Positions 7,365 to 15,349 of a stretch of DNA of 48,050 bases are shown here, one piece after another. Position 1 is the first letter of the stretch. The number at the start of each line of letters is the position of its first letter. The notes below the pieces were generated by a model, which made no database searches, was not told where the DNA came from, and saw only the letters and a list, made by a program, of their open reading frames with translations. Position numbers and translations under genes: made by a program. Origin of the DNA: Candidatus Bipolaricaulota bacterium (lineage in GTDB: Bacteria; Bipolaricaulota; Bipolaricaulia; Bipolaricaulales; Bipolaricaulaceae); contig JACIWL010000010.1 in assembly GCA_014360995.1 (NCBI GenBank), positions 1 through 48,050 on the forward strand, read 5' to 3'.

Positions 7365-7786
7365 ATTGCCCTTTTTGCCGCATTGCCCAAGGCCAGCTTT
7401 TCGCCCATCTCCTTTACGAGGACGATAGGGTCTTGGCCTTTTTGGATGCGGAGCCTATGGTTCCCGGCCACACCTTGGTCGTGCCAAAAGCCCATGTGGA
7501 GCGGTTCACCGAACTTCCCGAGGAGGAAGCTAGCCGTATTTTTGCCGTGGCCGTGCGGGTCGGCCGGGCTTTGCAGGAAGCTTTGGGAGCGCCGGGTTTC
7601 ACAGTGGGGCTGAACGATGGGCGCGTGGCCGGCCAAGGCGTGCCCCACGTGCACCTCCATCTCATCCCGCGTTTCCCGGGCGACGGCGGAAAGTCCCTGC
7701 ACTCCATCCTCCCCTATCGTCCCCTTCGCACCGACCCTGAGATTGCCTCGCGGGTGCGGGCCATACTTAGCGCGCAAGGAAAATGA
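7361..7786 (+). CDS. HIT-family nucleotide-binding hydrolase, 141 aa
   Basis: A histidine triad protein of the Hint/HinT branch, which hydrolyses nucleoside phosphoramidates or related AMP conjugates. The N-terminal MNCPFCRIAQG zinc-type motif and the active-site VPHVHLHLIPR are both present. Start ATG overlaps the tyrS stop (ATGA). Pairing with an aminoacyl-tRNA synthetase is sensible because HinT acts on aminoacyl-AMP by-products. Its last 20 bases overlap the 3' end of the converging beta-helix gene. Confidence 0.92.
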   Translation: MNCPFCRIAQGQLFAHLLYEDDRVLAFLDAEPMVPGHTLVVPKAHVERFTELPEEEASRIFAVAVRVGRALQEALGAPGFTVGLNDGRVAGQGVPHVHLHLIPRFPGDGGKSLHSILPYRPLRTDPEIASRVRAILSAQGK

Positions 7787-9668
7787 ATTCCGCAGGGCAA
7801 ACAGCGCCTTTGTAGTTTCCAAGGAAGGTGTTTCTGCCCCCAACTACTTTGCCCCAAAAGCCCGGGCCAGAACCCACACAGGCCGAGCTTTCCACAGCGA
7901 GGCCATAACCTTTATTTCCGGAAAACGTGTTATCCCAAAGCTCAACGCGGGCGGACTCCCGCAAAAGTACCCCGCCCAGCCATCCATTTCCGATAATGCT
8001 GCTCTGGGAAAGCTGGAGAAAACTGCGCCCTCCTACACCGATCCCGCACATCTCGTTTTCGCGGATATCCATTTCCTTAAGAGTTGCCTGGCTTTCGTCC
8101 CAAAGCCAGATTCCTCCTTGAGAGTGCTTGGACACGCTAACCCTGGTCGCCGTGAGGCGCGCGTCCTGCCAAAGCTTAATCCCCGCGAGGTTTTCCAAAA
8201 TAACACAGTCCGAAAGTTCTGCGGCGGAGCGGGCCCCCATGGCTAGCCCCTCGGAGCCCCCGGTGATTTTTCCTCCCTCTAGCTTCAGGGATGCCCCGGC
8301 AACGAGGGAGAAGACCGGGGCAGTAGAACCGATTCCCTTGAACACCACGTCCCCTTTGGCTCGGATTTCCAGGGGTTTGTCCACCGTTACCCCCGCTGTA
8401 TAACTACCCGGCTGAACCTCTAAGACTCCGCCAGGAAGAAGGGCGTCAATAGCGCTTTGAAGGTCGGGAAAGTTTGGATGAGGAAAAGAGAGGAATTCCC
8501 AGACGGGGATAGCCTTTTTCTCCCTTAGCTCCGACTGGACATTCCCCAAAAGGGGGACCCCATTTCCCTCAATTTTATTGGCCTCACCTGTCACTGGGAC
8601 AGCGGAAAACCCCGAGACGCCAGCGGCGAGGAAATCTTTGATTACGCAGTGGACCAGCTTGACTGCTGCCCTTTCAGAGGTGGCCACTCCCGCGCCTTGC
8701 CCTCCGGAAATTTCTGTTCTTTCCAGCTTGACAAAAGCATTCCCGCGGGCGTTAATCCCGTCCCAGCGGTTTTGCCAAATAAAACAACCCTGGAGTTCAA
8801 CGGTTCCTCCTCTTACCTGGAGCCCATCCCAATTGTTTTGAAACACCGTCCCATAGGCGCTCAAAAGGGCATCGCTCAGAACCTCTACGCCCACCCCATC
8901 ATTTCCAAGGATTTGGGAGGCAAGAAGCGTAACCTCGGACTTATCCTGACAGCGCAGCCCAGGGTCGGAGTTTTCCCGTACCTCCGAGTTCCAAAGTTTG
9001 ACTTTGGCCGCGTCCCTGGCCCAAAGGCCTAGGTGCGGGTTAGCCTTGATCACCAAGCCTTCGGCTTCAAGGAAAGCCTCCTGGGAAATCCATATCCCAC
9101 CCATACCGTTCTGGAAGACTTGTGTTTCCTTAAGTTGGGCTTGAGCCTCTCCGATCAATTCCACGCCATAGCGCGTGTTTTCGGAGATTTCCACTTTTTC
9201 CAAACGCAGATCGGCCAAATCACGGGCAAATACACCTGAAGCGGCGTTCTGGATGATTCTTGCTTGGCGGAGGTGCAAAACGGCTTCTTCGGCGACGAAG
9301 ACGCCCGCGGAGGACATCTCCGGGCCCACATAGCCCCCACGACCGCCTTTTAGGGTCAGGCCTTCCACCGTGACCTGCGCGTTTTTACCAACCCATAGAA
9401 CTGGGGGACCGGCGCGGGCAGCCTGGATGATTGTGGCCTCGGGGCCTTGCCCACGGAGGGTTATGGACTTCTCGAGGCGCAGGTTTTCTGTCCAGGTGCC
9501 GCGGGAGATGATGATGGTGCTATGAGCAGGGGCGGAATCGATCACGGCCTGAAGGGATTGCCCTGGCTTCACCAAAATTGCGTTGCCATCACCAGAGGAT
9601 CGGGAGCCGCAGCCCAAAAGGCTTCCAACCCCAATGATCAGAAAGAAGAAGGCGAATACTCGCCTCAT
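7767..9668 (-). CDS. Right-handed beta-helix repeat lipoprotein, 633 aa
   Basis: The N-terminus is a lipoprotein signal with lipobox (MRRVFAFFFLIIGVG then SLLGCG), so it is predicted to be membrane-anchored outside the cytoplasm. The body has two parallel beta-helix arrays, each opening with a NosD/pectate-lyase-like strand set: SLQAVIDSAPAHSTIIISRG near residue 35 and LQSAIDALLPGGVLEV near 400. Many short repeats of the type ENTRYGVELIGEAQAQLKET follow. Such proteins bind or process polysaccharides or serve as surface scaffolds; no lyase active site was identified. The ATG at 9668 has no ribosome site but a TACAAT box lies 9 bases upstream, suggesting a leaderless mRNA. The 3' end overlaps the HIT gene. 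Confidence 0.85.
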   Translation of the reverse strand: MRRVFAFFFLIIGVGSLLGCGSRSSGDGNAILVKPGQSLQAVIDSAPAHSTIIISRGTWTENLRLEKSITLRGQGPEATIIQAARAGPPVLWVGKNAQVTVEGLTLKGGRGGYVGPEMSSAGVFVAEEAVLHLRQARIIQNAASGVFARDLADLRLEKVEISENTRYGVELIGEAQAQLKETQVFQNGMGGIWISQEAFLEAEGLVIKANPHLGLWARDAAKVKLWNSEVRENSDPGLRCQDKSEVTLLASQILGNDGVGVEVLSDALLSAYGTVFQNNWDGLQVRGGTVELQGCFIWQNRWDGINARGNAFVKLERTEISGGQGAGVATSERAAVKLVHCVIKDFLAAGVSGFSAVPVTGEANKIEGNGVPLLGNVQSELREKKAIPVWEFLSFPHPNFPDLQSAIDALLPGGVLEVQPGSYTAGVTVDKPLEIRAKGDVVFKGIGSTAPVFSLVAGASLKLEGGKITGGSEGLAMGARSAAELSDCVILENLAGIKLWQDARLTATRVSVSKHSQGGIWLWDESQATLKEMDIRENEMCGIGVGGRSFLQLSQSSIIGNGWLGGVLLRESARVELWDNTFSGNKGYGLAVESSACVGSGPGFWGKVVGGRNTFLGNYKGAVCPAEFIFLAR

Positions 9669-9677
9669 GGGGTAGAG

Positions 9678-9683
9678 ATTGTA
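9678..9683 (-). promoter_or_regulatory. -10 box TACAAT of the beta-helix lipoprotein gene
   Basis: TACAAT on the minus strand (9683-9678), 9 bases before the ATG; no Shine-Dalgarno sequence in between (CTCTACCCC). The -35 is weak (TTATCG region). Confidence 0.5.
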
Positions 9684-9708
9684 CAAAACCGGCGCAGGGG
9701 CCGATAAG

Positions 9709-9736
9709 TGGACGGGAAAAGACGGGATGGTATAAT
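9709..9736 (+). promoter_or_regulatory. Extended -10 promoter for the small RNA upstream of nadE
   Basis: TATAAT at 9731-9736 preceded by TG at 9728-9729 (extended -10), with TGGACG at 9709-9714 as a 4/6 match to the -35 hexamer and a 16-base spacer. Predicted RNA start near 9743. Confidence 0.7.
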
Positions 9737-9742
9737 AGGGTC

Positions 9743-9822
9743 GCAACAGAGCCCTTCCGCCTGAGACCCACCCCATTCCACCTCACGCCTCACCTCCCCC
9801 GGGCGGAAGGGCTCTCTTTTTT
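9743..9822 (+). ncRNA. Candidate small RNA with anti-Shine-Dalgarno loop (about 80 nt)
   Basis: Between an extended -10 promoter and a strong intrinsic terminator there is no ORF. Nearly the whole transcript is one hairpin: 9748-9761 pairs perfectly with 9802-9815, enclosing a 40-base pyrimidine-rich loop. The loop contains TCACCTCC (9790-9797), the same string found at the 3' end of bacterial 16S rRNA, plus other CCTC copies. CCTCACCTCCC (9788-9798) is perfectly complementary over 11 bases to the ribosome site at 5419-5429 and over 9 to that of rpsO. A separate nadE promoter starts after the terminator, so this is probably not just a nadE leader. A translation-controlling RNA is inferred; an attenuator is the alternative. 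Confidence 0.6.
9748..9822 (+). terminator. Intrinsic terminator: 14-bp perfect stem and six U
   Basis: AGAGCCCTTCCGCC (9748-9761) and GGCGGAAGGGCTCT (9802-9815) are perfect complements, followed by C and TTTTTT (9817-9822). The loop is unusually long for a terminator (40 bases). It is the only strong terminator recognised in the window. Confidence 0.7.
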
Positions 9823-9827
9823 CCCCT

Positions 9828-9856
9828 TTGACAAGACCGAGCTTATGGAGTATCAC
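9828..9856 (+). promoter_or_regulatory. nadE promoter (TTGACA - 17 - TATCAC), leaderless
   Basis: A perfect -35 TTGACA (9828-9833), a 17-base spacer and TATCAC (9851-9856) lie 8 bases before the nadE ATG. CGTGCCCC between them contains no ribosome site, so the transcript should begin within a few bases of the ATG. Confidence 0.7.
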
Positions 9857-9864
9857 CGTGCCCC

Positions 9865-11499
9865 ATGAGGATCGCGATAGGCCAAATAAACCCCAAGGTG
9901 GGGGATTTTGCCGGCAATCTCAAAAAAATCCGCGAGGCTGTACGCAAAGCCCGGGAAGACAACGCTGATCTTTTAGTATTTCCCGAGCTTGCCCTTATTG
10001 GCTACCCGCCCCGGGATCTCCTCCTCCGCCGGGGATTTGTGGAGGCCGCGGATGCGGCATTTCAGGAAGTAGTGAAAGAAAGCGAGGCTATGCCCATGGT
10101 GATCGGCCACATCGCTTCCGCCCCCGTTATTCCAGGAAACGAAGTGGATCCCTCCTCTTTTCGCTGGCGACCCCATACCCTCTACAACGCGGCCTTCCTC
10201 CTTGCCCATGGCGCAATCCTTGGGTTCCAAGCTAAAAAACGACTTCCCTCCTTCGACGTCTTCGAGGAGGAACGCTACTTTCTTGCGGGGGAGAGCGCGG
10301 AAATTTTGGATTTTTTCGGTCTGAAACTCGGGCTTTCGGTGTGTGAAGATTTTTGGTATACCGACGGCATCCTATCTGACCAGGCAAAAGTTGGTGTGGA
10401 TTTGCTCATAAACGTTTCCGCTTCCCCCTTCTTCCGAGGGAAAGCGAAGCTGAGGTATGAGCTCGGAAAGGGCTGGGCGGCGAAGGCCAACGCCCCCCTT
10501 ATTTACGTTAACCTCGTGGGAGCTCAGGATGAGCTCGTGTTCGATGGTCGCTCCTTTGCCGTCCGCCCGGACGGCCAATTCCTCGCCGTTTGCCCAGCTT
10601 TCGTGGAAGGGGTTTTCCTGGTGGACCTTGGTGCCCCTCCTGTACCCCCGCCCAAGAAAGAGGATATTGAGGACCTTTATCAAGCTCTGGTCTTAGGGAT
10701 TCACGACTATTTCGAAAAAAACGGGGTGAGAAAAGCGGTCGTTGGCCTCTCTGGCGGGGTGGACTCGGCGGTGGTGGCGGCGTTGGCCGCCGCAGCCCTC
10801 GGACCCACCAATGTCCTTGCCGCCTTCCTCCCCGGCCCCTACACCTCGCCCCTCTCCCGGGAAGGTGCGAAAAGGGTGGCGGAAAACTTAGGGCTTGCGC
10901 TCGTCGAACTTTCCATTGAGCCCGCGTTGGAGGCCTTGAAAAAGACCTTGGCGAAGACCATCGAAGCTAGGGGCCTGGTGGAGGAGAACCTACAAGCGCG
11001 GATTCGCGGGGTGATCCTCATGGCGTTAGCGAACGCCCTAGGAGCCCTGGTCCTTTGCCCGGGGAACAAGGCGGAGATCTCCATGGGCTACAACACCCTC
11101 TACGGCGACACCGTGGGGGCTTTGGCTCCCATCGGCGATCTCCTCAAGGAGGAGGTATATGCCCTGGCCCGCCACCTCAACGAGAGGGCGAAAAGGCCGC
11201 TCATCCCGGAGGAGGTCCTCACAAGGCCGCCTTCCGCGGAGCTTCGGCCAAACCAGCGGGATGAGGATGACCTCCCGCCTTACGCGATTTTGGATCCGTG
11301 TTTGCGCGCATTGTTTGAGGAAAACGCGGCTTTTCAAGAACTAGCGGAAAAATTTGGTGAGAAAACGGCCGAAGAAGTCCTCCGCCGACTTTATCGGTCG
11401 GAATATAAGCGGCGCCAGCTCCCTATCGTCCTGAAAGTCAGCCCAAAGGCGTTTGGGTTAGGCTGGCGTTTCCCCATTACCCACGGATTTTCGGGCTAA
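9865..11499 (+). CDS. nadE: Glutamine-hydrolysing NAD+ synthase, 544 aa
   Basis: Makes NAD+ from deamido-NAD+, ATP and glutamine in the cytoplasm. Residues 1-260 are a nitrilase-type glutaminase domain with its triad: Glu41 (FPELALIGYP), Lys in FQAKKRLPSF (124/125) and Cys160 (LSVCEDFW). Residues 270-544 are the synthase domain with the ATP-binding SGGVDS at 295-300. The length fits the two-domain family, so no separate glutaminase is needed. Start ATG 9865 follows a leaderless promoter. The gene stands alone; its stop overlaps that of the converging ftsZ by two bases. Confidence 0.95.
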   Translation: MRIAIGQINPKVGDFAGNLKKIREAVRKAREDNADLLVFPELALIGYPPRDLLLRRGFVEAADAAFQEVVKESEAMPMVIGHIASAPVIPGNEVDPSSFRWRPHTLYNAAFLLAHGAILGFQAKKRLPSFDVFEEERYFLAGESAEILDFFGLKLGLSVCEDFWYTDGILSDQAKVGVDLLINVSASPFFRGKAKLRYELGKGWAAKANAPLIYVNLVGAQDELVFDGRSFAVRPDGQFLAVCPAFVEGVFLVDLGAPPVPPPKKEDIEDLYQALVLGIHDYFEKNGVRKAVVGLSGGVDSAVVAALAAAALGPTNVLAAFLPGPYTSPLSREGAKRVAENLGLALVELSIEPALEALKKTLAKTIEARGLVEENLQARIRGVILMALANALGALVLCPGNKAEISMGYNTLYGDTVGALAPIGDLLKEEVYALARHLNERAKRPLIPEEVLTRPPSAELRPNQRDEDDLPPYAILDPCLRALFEENAAFQELAEKFGEKTAEEVLRRLYRSEYKRRQLPIVLKVSPKAFGLGWRFPITHGFSG

Positions 11500-12557
11500 A
11501 CAAGCCCCTCGGGCTTGGCGCGGCGAAGGAAGGCAGGGATGTCGTAGTCGTCGCGCACGCCCTCCCGGCGGAGCTGTTCGATGAGCATCACCTTTTCCTC
11601 TTGAACCGGCTCCGCAGAGGAGATGGGGGAAAAGCCGGTGGCGATCACGGTGACCCGGGTGCGATTGAACCCTTCCCAGATGGTGGCGCCGAAGAAGATG
11701 TCGGCACGATCGGAAAGGGCCTCGCGCACGACGCTTGCCGCGGCAACCACGTCCTCCAGGGTGAGGTCTTCGCCTCCAGTGATGTTGAGGATGGCCTTCT
11801 TTGCGTCCTTGATGCTGAAGTCCAAAAGGGGAGAAGAGATGGCGCGGCGGGCGGCCTCGCGGGTGCGGTTGTCGCCCTCAGCCTCGCCGATCCCCATGAG
11901 GGCTGTGCCGGCTCCACGCAAAACCGCGTCCAGGTCAGCGAAATCAAGGTTAATGAGCCCGGGCACGGTCACGAGCTCCGTCACCCCCTGCACCCCTTGG
12001 TGGAGAACTTCGTCGGCCAGTTCAAAGGCCTTGGTGAGGGGCATGTCCGGAGGCGCGATCTTGAGGAGTTTGTCGTTGGAGATGGTGATGAGGGCGTCCA
12101 CCACTTTGGAGAGGCGCTGGATCCCCATTTCCGCCTTTTGGGCCCGCGCTGGGCCCTCGAAGCTGAAAGGCCGGGTGACGATGGCCACGGTGAGGATCCC
12201 CAGCTCCTTGGCCACCTCTGCCACCACGGGCGCACCACCGGTTCCCGTTCCCCCTCCCATTCCGGCGGTGATGAACACCATATCCGCTCCCTCGAGGATG
12301 TCGGCAATGTCCTCTCGCGACTCTTCCGCCGCCTTTTTTCCGATTTCCGGGTCGCCGCCGGCGCCCAAACCCCCGGTAAGGCGGGGGCCGAGCTGAAGGT
12401 GCTTGTGGGCCTGCACCAAGGAAAGGACTTGCACGTCGGTATTCATGGCCACGAGCTCCACCCCGCGGAGTCCGGCCCGGAACATGCGGTTTACGGCGTT
12501 CCCTCCGCCTCCGCCCACTCCTACCACCAGGATCCGCGCCGGGCTCTCCCCGTTCAT
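11496..12557 (-). CDS. ftsZ: Cell division protein FtsZ, 353 aa
   Basis: Tubulin-like GTPase that forms the Z-ring. The nucleotide loop [13 protein letters not shown] is near residue 13, the tubulin signature GGGTGTG is at 101-107, the T7 region is present ([13 protein letters not shown]), and the C-terminal conserved peptide is [10 protein letters not shown] near the end, the site that binds FtsA. The linker before this tail is very short. I chose ATG 12557 (TGATG with the ftsA stop) because GGTGG then has room as ribosome site; ATG 12560 is equally in frame. It is the last gene of the 14-gene minus-strand run and its end overlaps nadE. Confidence 0.95.
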   Translation of the reverse strand: MNGESPARILVVGVGGGGGNAVNRMFRAGLRGVELVAMNTDVQVLSLVQAHKHLQLGPRLTGGLGAGGDPEIGKKAAEESREDIADILEGADMVFITAGMGGGTGTGGAPVVAEVAKELGILTVAIVTRPFSFEGPARAQKAEMGIQRLSKVVDALITISNDKLLKIAPPDMPLTKAFELADEVLHQGVQGVTELVTVPGLINLDFADLDAVLRGAGTALMGIGEAEGDNRTREAARRAISSPLLDFSIKDAKKAILNITGGEDLTLEDVVAAASVVREALSDRADIFFGATIWEGFNRTRVTVIATGFSPISSAEPVQEEKVMLIEQLRREGVRDDYDIPAFLRRAKPEGLV

Positions 12558-13795
12558 CATCCACCACGCAAGAACTGCCGGAACCACCCAAATAGCCGGG
12601 CCATGAGGCCGCCGCGCGTGCGGCGCGCCTGAAGGGTGCGCACGAAGTCCTTTCCCTCCACGGCGAACTTCAAAAGGCCCACTCCGGTGGCGAAAATCGG
12701 GGATTCCACGATCTCCTGGAACCCGTGAACATCCTTGGGGACGCTCCCCCGCCGCACGGGAATCCCATAGCGCCTCTGAGCAAACTCCACAATCCCATGG
12801 AGGAGGGAAGTTCCCCCAGTAAGGACCATCCCTGCGGGGATGAGATCCCGATACCCTGCGTCCTCCACCTCCTGCATGGCCAAATCCAGGATCTCTTCCA
12901 CGCGGGGCTCGATGATCTTGGCTAGCCTTTTGCGCGGCACCTGCCTTGTGCCCTCACCACCCAGCGTAGCGATTTCGATCTTTTCGTCGTCGCCCACCGA
13001 ATCCACAAGACAAGTGCCATAAAGTTTCTTTATTCGCTCTGCCTCCTCAATGGGGGTTTGGAGGCCGACGGTGATGTCACTGGTGATGTGCTCGCCGGCA
13101 ATGGGGATAGTTTTAGAAAACCAAATGTCGCCTCCGCGGAATACGGAGATGTCGGTGGTGCCGCCACCACAGTCCACAAGCATCACGCCCAGCTCTTTTT
13201 CTGCGGAGGACAAAACAGCCATGGCCGAGGCCAAGGGCTCAAGGACAATCTGTTTTACCGCGATCCCCACCGCCTCCACACAGCGCACAAGGTTGTGCAC
13301 CGCCGTCACCGAACCCAAGACGATGTGTACATCGGCCTCCAGGCGGGTTCCGGTCATCCCTACGGGGTCGGTTATGCCCTCCTGGCCGTCCACGATGTAC
13401 TGTCTAGGGATGATGTGGATGATCTGGAGGTCCGGAGAAATGGGGATGGCCCTGGCCGCCTCAATCACGCGGCGCACGTCCTCGCGGGTGATAAGGCGGT
13501 CGGAGCGGGTGATGGAGATGATCGCGGAGTTGTTCATGGACCGGATATGCTTCCCCGCAATCCCCACGTAGGCCTCCCGCACCTTGACATCGGCCATGTT
13601 CTCCGCCTCTTCCACGGCCTTGCGGATGGACTGAATGGTGCGGCCAATGTCCACCACCACCCCTTTCTCTAGCCCCCGGGACGGCGCCACCCCGACCCCG
13701 ATGATCTCGATAATGTCGTCCACCACGCTGGCGATGAGACAGGCCACTTTGGTTGTGCCTACATCCAGCCCCACCACCAACTGCTCCCGCTTCAT
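12557..13795 (-). CDS. ftsA: Cell division protein FtsA, 412 aa
   Basis: Actin-like ATPase that anchors FtsZ to the inner membrane. The phosphate-binding strands are visible (GLDVGTTKVACLIA at the N-terminus, VDCGGGTTDISVF in the middle, LTGGTSLLHG late), and the C-terminal amphipathic membrane-targeting helix reads LMARLFGWFRQFLRGG. Start ATG 13795 has GTGAGGG upstream. It lies 13 bases after ftsQ and overlaps ftsZ, the classical ftsQ-ftsA-ftsZ order. Confidence 0.95.
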   Translation of the reverse strand: MKREQLVVGLDVGTTKVACLIASVVDDIIEIIGVGVAPSRGLEKGVVVDIGRTIQSIRKAVEEAENMADVKVREAYVGIAGKHIRSMNNSAIISITRSDRLITREDVRRVIEAARAIPISPDLQIIHIIPRQYIVDGQEGITDPVGMTGTRLEADVHIVLGSVTAVHNLVRCVEAVGIAVKQIVLEPLASAMAVLSSAEKELGVMLVDCGGGTTDISVFRGGDIWFSKTIPIAGEHITSDITVGLQTPIEEAERIKKLYGTCLVDSVGDDEKIEIATLGGEGTRQVPRKRLAKIIEPRVEEILDLAMQEVEDAGYRDLIPAGMVLTGGTSLLHGIVEFAQRRYGIPVRRGSVPKDVHGFQEIVESPIFATGVGLLKFAVEGKDFVRTLQARRTRGGLMARLFGWFRQFLRGG

Positions 13796-13808
13796 GCCCT
13801 CACCGTCC

Positions 13809-14468
13809 TCATCCGCCCTTCTTTAGAATTGCCAAATCGCTTAAACGTAGATCCACAACTCCATATCCCTCCAAAAGCCCCTCCCGCCAAAGCGCTGTGA
13901 GGATACTGAGTTTTTTGGGGACTTGGCAAATCGCACCAAGAAGGACGGTGGGGGCGCCCGGAGCCACGGCCTCGCCCGCCGCAAGATCGAGAAGGGGATA
14001 GCGCTCGCGCAGTGCCCGGGGAAGACGCTCCCAAGCTAACGCCGCCTCCACCACCTCCACATTCAACCGATCGCCTTGGGCCTTCACCCCCACCACCCTC
14101 GCGTCCTCTGCCGGCTCCAAAATAACCCCTTCCCTATCCACCCAAACTTTTTCTCCGCTTATCAAACCAACGGCCACTAGCGGAGACCTCTCCCGAACCT
14201 CAATTTCCACGCGCAAGCCAAAAAAATCGACGCGGGTGACAGCACCCAGGACTCGTGGATCCTCCAAGATCGCCCCGCGCACTGGCTCAAGATTCAACCG
14301 AAGTATATTGGCCCCAAGTATCCCCCCTGTCAACTTTTCCACGGCCACATAGCGCGTGGGAAAAATCTTGATTTCTCGAACCCTCAGCCACCCACCCCAC
14401 CGGAAGGAAACGAGACCAGAAATAAAAAGGAGCAAAAGGAGCAAAAGCGCTCGAAGAGCCTTGGTCAA
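13809..14468 (-). CDS. ftsQ: Cell division protein FtsQ/DivIB, 219 aa
   Basis: A single-span inner-membrane protein linking early and late division proteins. Residues 5-22 are one hydrophobic segment after a short basic cytoplasmic tail, followed by a POTRA domain (VREIKIFPTRYVAVEKLTG) and the FtsQ domain with RVEIEVRERSPLVAVG and the VDREGVIL motif. The start is a TTG at 14468 overlapping the murB stop as TTGA, with GAGGTT further upstream. Shorter than the E. coli protein, close to DivIB-like lengths. Confidence 0.88.
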   Translation of the reverse strand: MTKALRALLLLLLLFISGLVSFRWGGWLRVREIKIFPTRYVAVEKLTGGILGANILRLNLEPVRGAILEDPRVLGAVTRVDFFGLRVEIEVRERSPLVAVGLISGEKVWVDREGVILEPAEDARVVGVKAQGDRLNVEVVEAALAWERLPRALRERYPLLDLAAGEAVAPGAPTVLLGAICQVPKKLSILTALWREGLLEGYGVVDLRLSDLAILKKGG

Positions 14469-15349
14469 GGGAGGACAACCTCGAGCTCCAAAGATAAGGT
14501 TATGCCGAAGAGGCGGCGCACAGCACTCTGCGCGGCTTCGATCAGGGAAAGGACGTGCGAAGCCCGTGCCTTTCCTAAATTGACGATGAAGTTCGCATGA
14601 ATTTCAGAAATTTGGGCATCCCCAACGCGCTTTCCTTTAAGGCCGGCCCGCTCGATAAGCCAACCGGCAGATGCTCCCTCGGGGTTACGAAAGACGCATC
14701 CTGCGGAGGGAAAGCCAAGGGGTTGGGTGCGGCGGCGCTCGGCAAGGAGCTCTTCCACCGGCCTGATCTCCTCCGGCAATTTCACCCCGACTCCAAGAAC
14801 GGGGAGGCGCTTCTCCCGGAACACCGAGCTTCGGTAGGAAAAACGGCATTCCTCCGGAGGAAGGGTGGCCAGGGAGCCGTCGGGAAGGAGGGTCTGCACG
14901 GCGGTCACGTAGGAGGAAATGGAGCCATGGCGGGTACCGGCGTTCATGACCACCGCCCCGCCCGCTGAGCCCGGAATCCCCGCGAGGACCCAAAGGCCCC
15001 GCTTCACCAGGCCGGAGATGGGGAAACCAGGCTCCACCCAAAGCCCCTCCTCCGTGTCAAAGGCGCGGCAAAGAAGGCCGGTGTGAAGGACTAGCCCGGG
15101 AAAGCCCTCGTCGGGAAAGAGGACCTTGGCTCCCCCGCCGATGAGGCGATAGGGCACTTTTTCTCTTCTTGCCCGCCTAACGGCCTCGGCCAGCGCCTCC
15201 ACCGTCTTTGGAAAGAAAAGGACCCGGGCCGGCCCACCTATCCTGAAGGTGGTGTACGGCGCCAGAGGCTCGTTCAGCCGCTGCTCCCCCGGCAGATCCT
15301 CTATGAGCCTGAGGAGAGCGAGCGGGCCATCTCCCGGCTCAGTCGCCAT
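14465..15349 (-). CDS. murB: UDP-N-acetylenolpyruvoylglucosamine reductase, 294 aa
   Basis: Second enzyme of UDP-MurNAc synthesis, FAD- and NADPH-dependent. FAD-binding landmarks are YTTFRIGGPARVLFFP, LIGGGAKVL and GIPGSAGGAVVMNAG. The active-site loop reads PSAGCVFRNP, with Cys at the position where classic type II enzymes have the proton-donating Ser; Cys variants do occur. The C-terminal SEIHANFIVNLG motif is present. It is of the short type II class. The ATG at 15349 overlaps the end of murC by 49 bases and has GGGGGAC as ribosome site; no closer ATG exists. Confidence 0.93.
   Translation of the reverse strand: MATEPGDGPLALLRLIEDLPGEQRLNEPLAPYTTFRIGGPARVLFFPKTVEALAEAVRRARREKVPYRLIGGGAKVLFPDEGFPGLVLHTGLLCRAFDTEEGLWVEPGFPISGLVKRGLWVLAGIPGSAGGAVVMNAGTRHGSISSYVTAVQTLLPDGSLATLPPEECRFSYRSSVFREKRLPVLGVGVKLPEEIRPVEELLAERRRTQPLGFPSAGCVFRNPEGASAGWLIERAGLKGKRVGDAQISEIHANFIVNLGKARASHVLSLIEAAQSAVRRLFGITLSLELEVVLP

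Noticed and set aside
9743-9822. 6S RNA, SRP RNA or NAD+ riboswitch upstream of nadE
   Set aside because: Too short and lacks the 6S bubble, the SRP GNAR loop region with conserved GGAA platform, and the NAD+ riboswitch core; a single long stem with a pyrimidine loop fits none of them.
11601-12632. Long 343-codon plus-strand open frame across ftsZ
   Set aside because: It is the antisense shadow of ftsZ/ftsA: His- and Gly-rich, no family resemblance, and the opposite strand has canonical FtsZ motifs.
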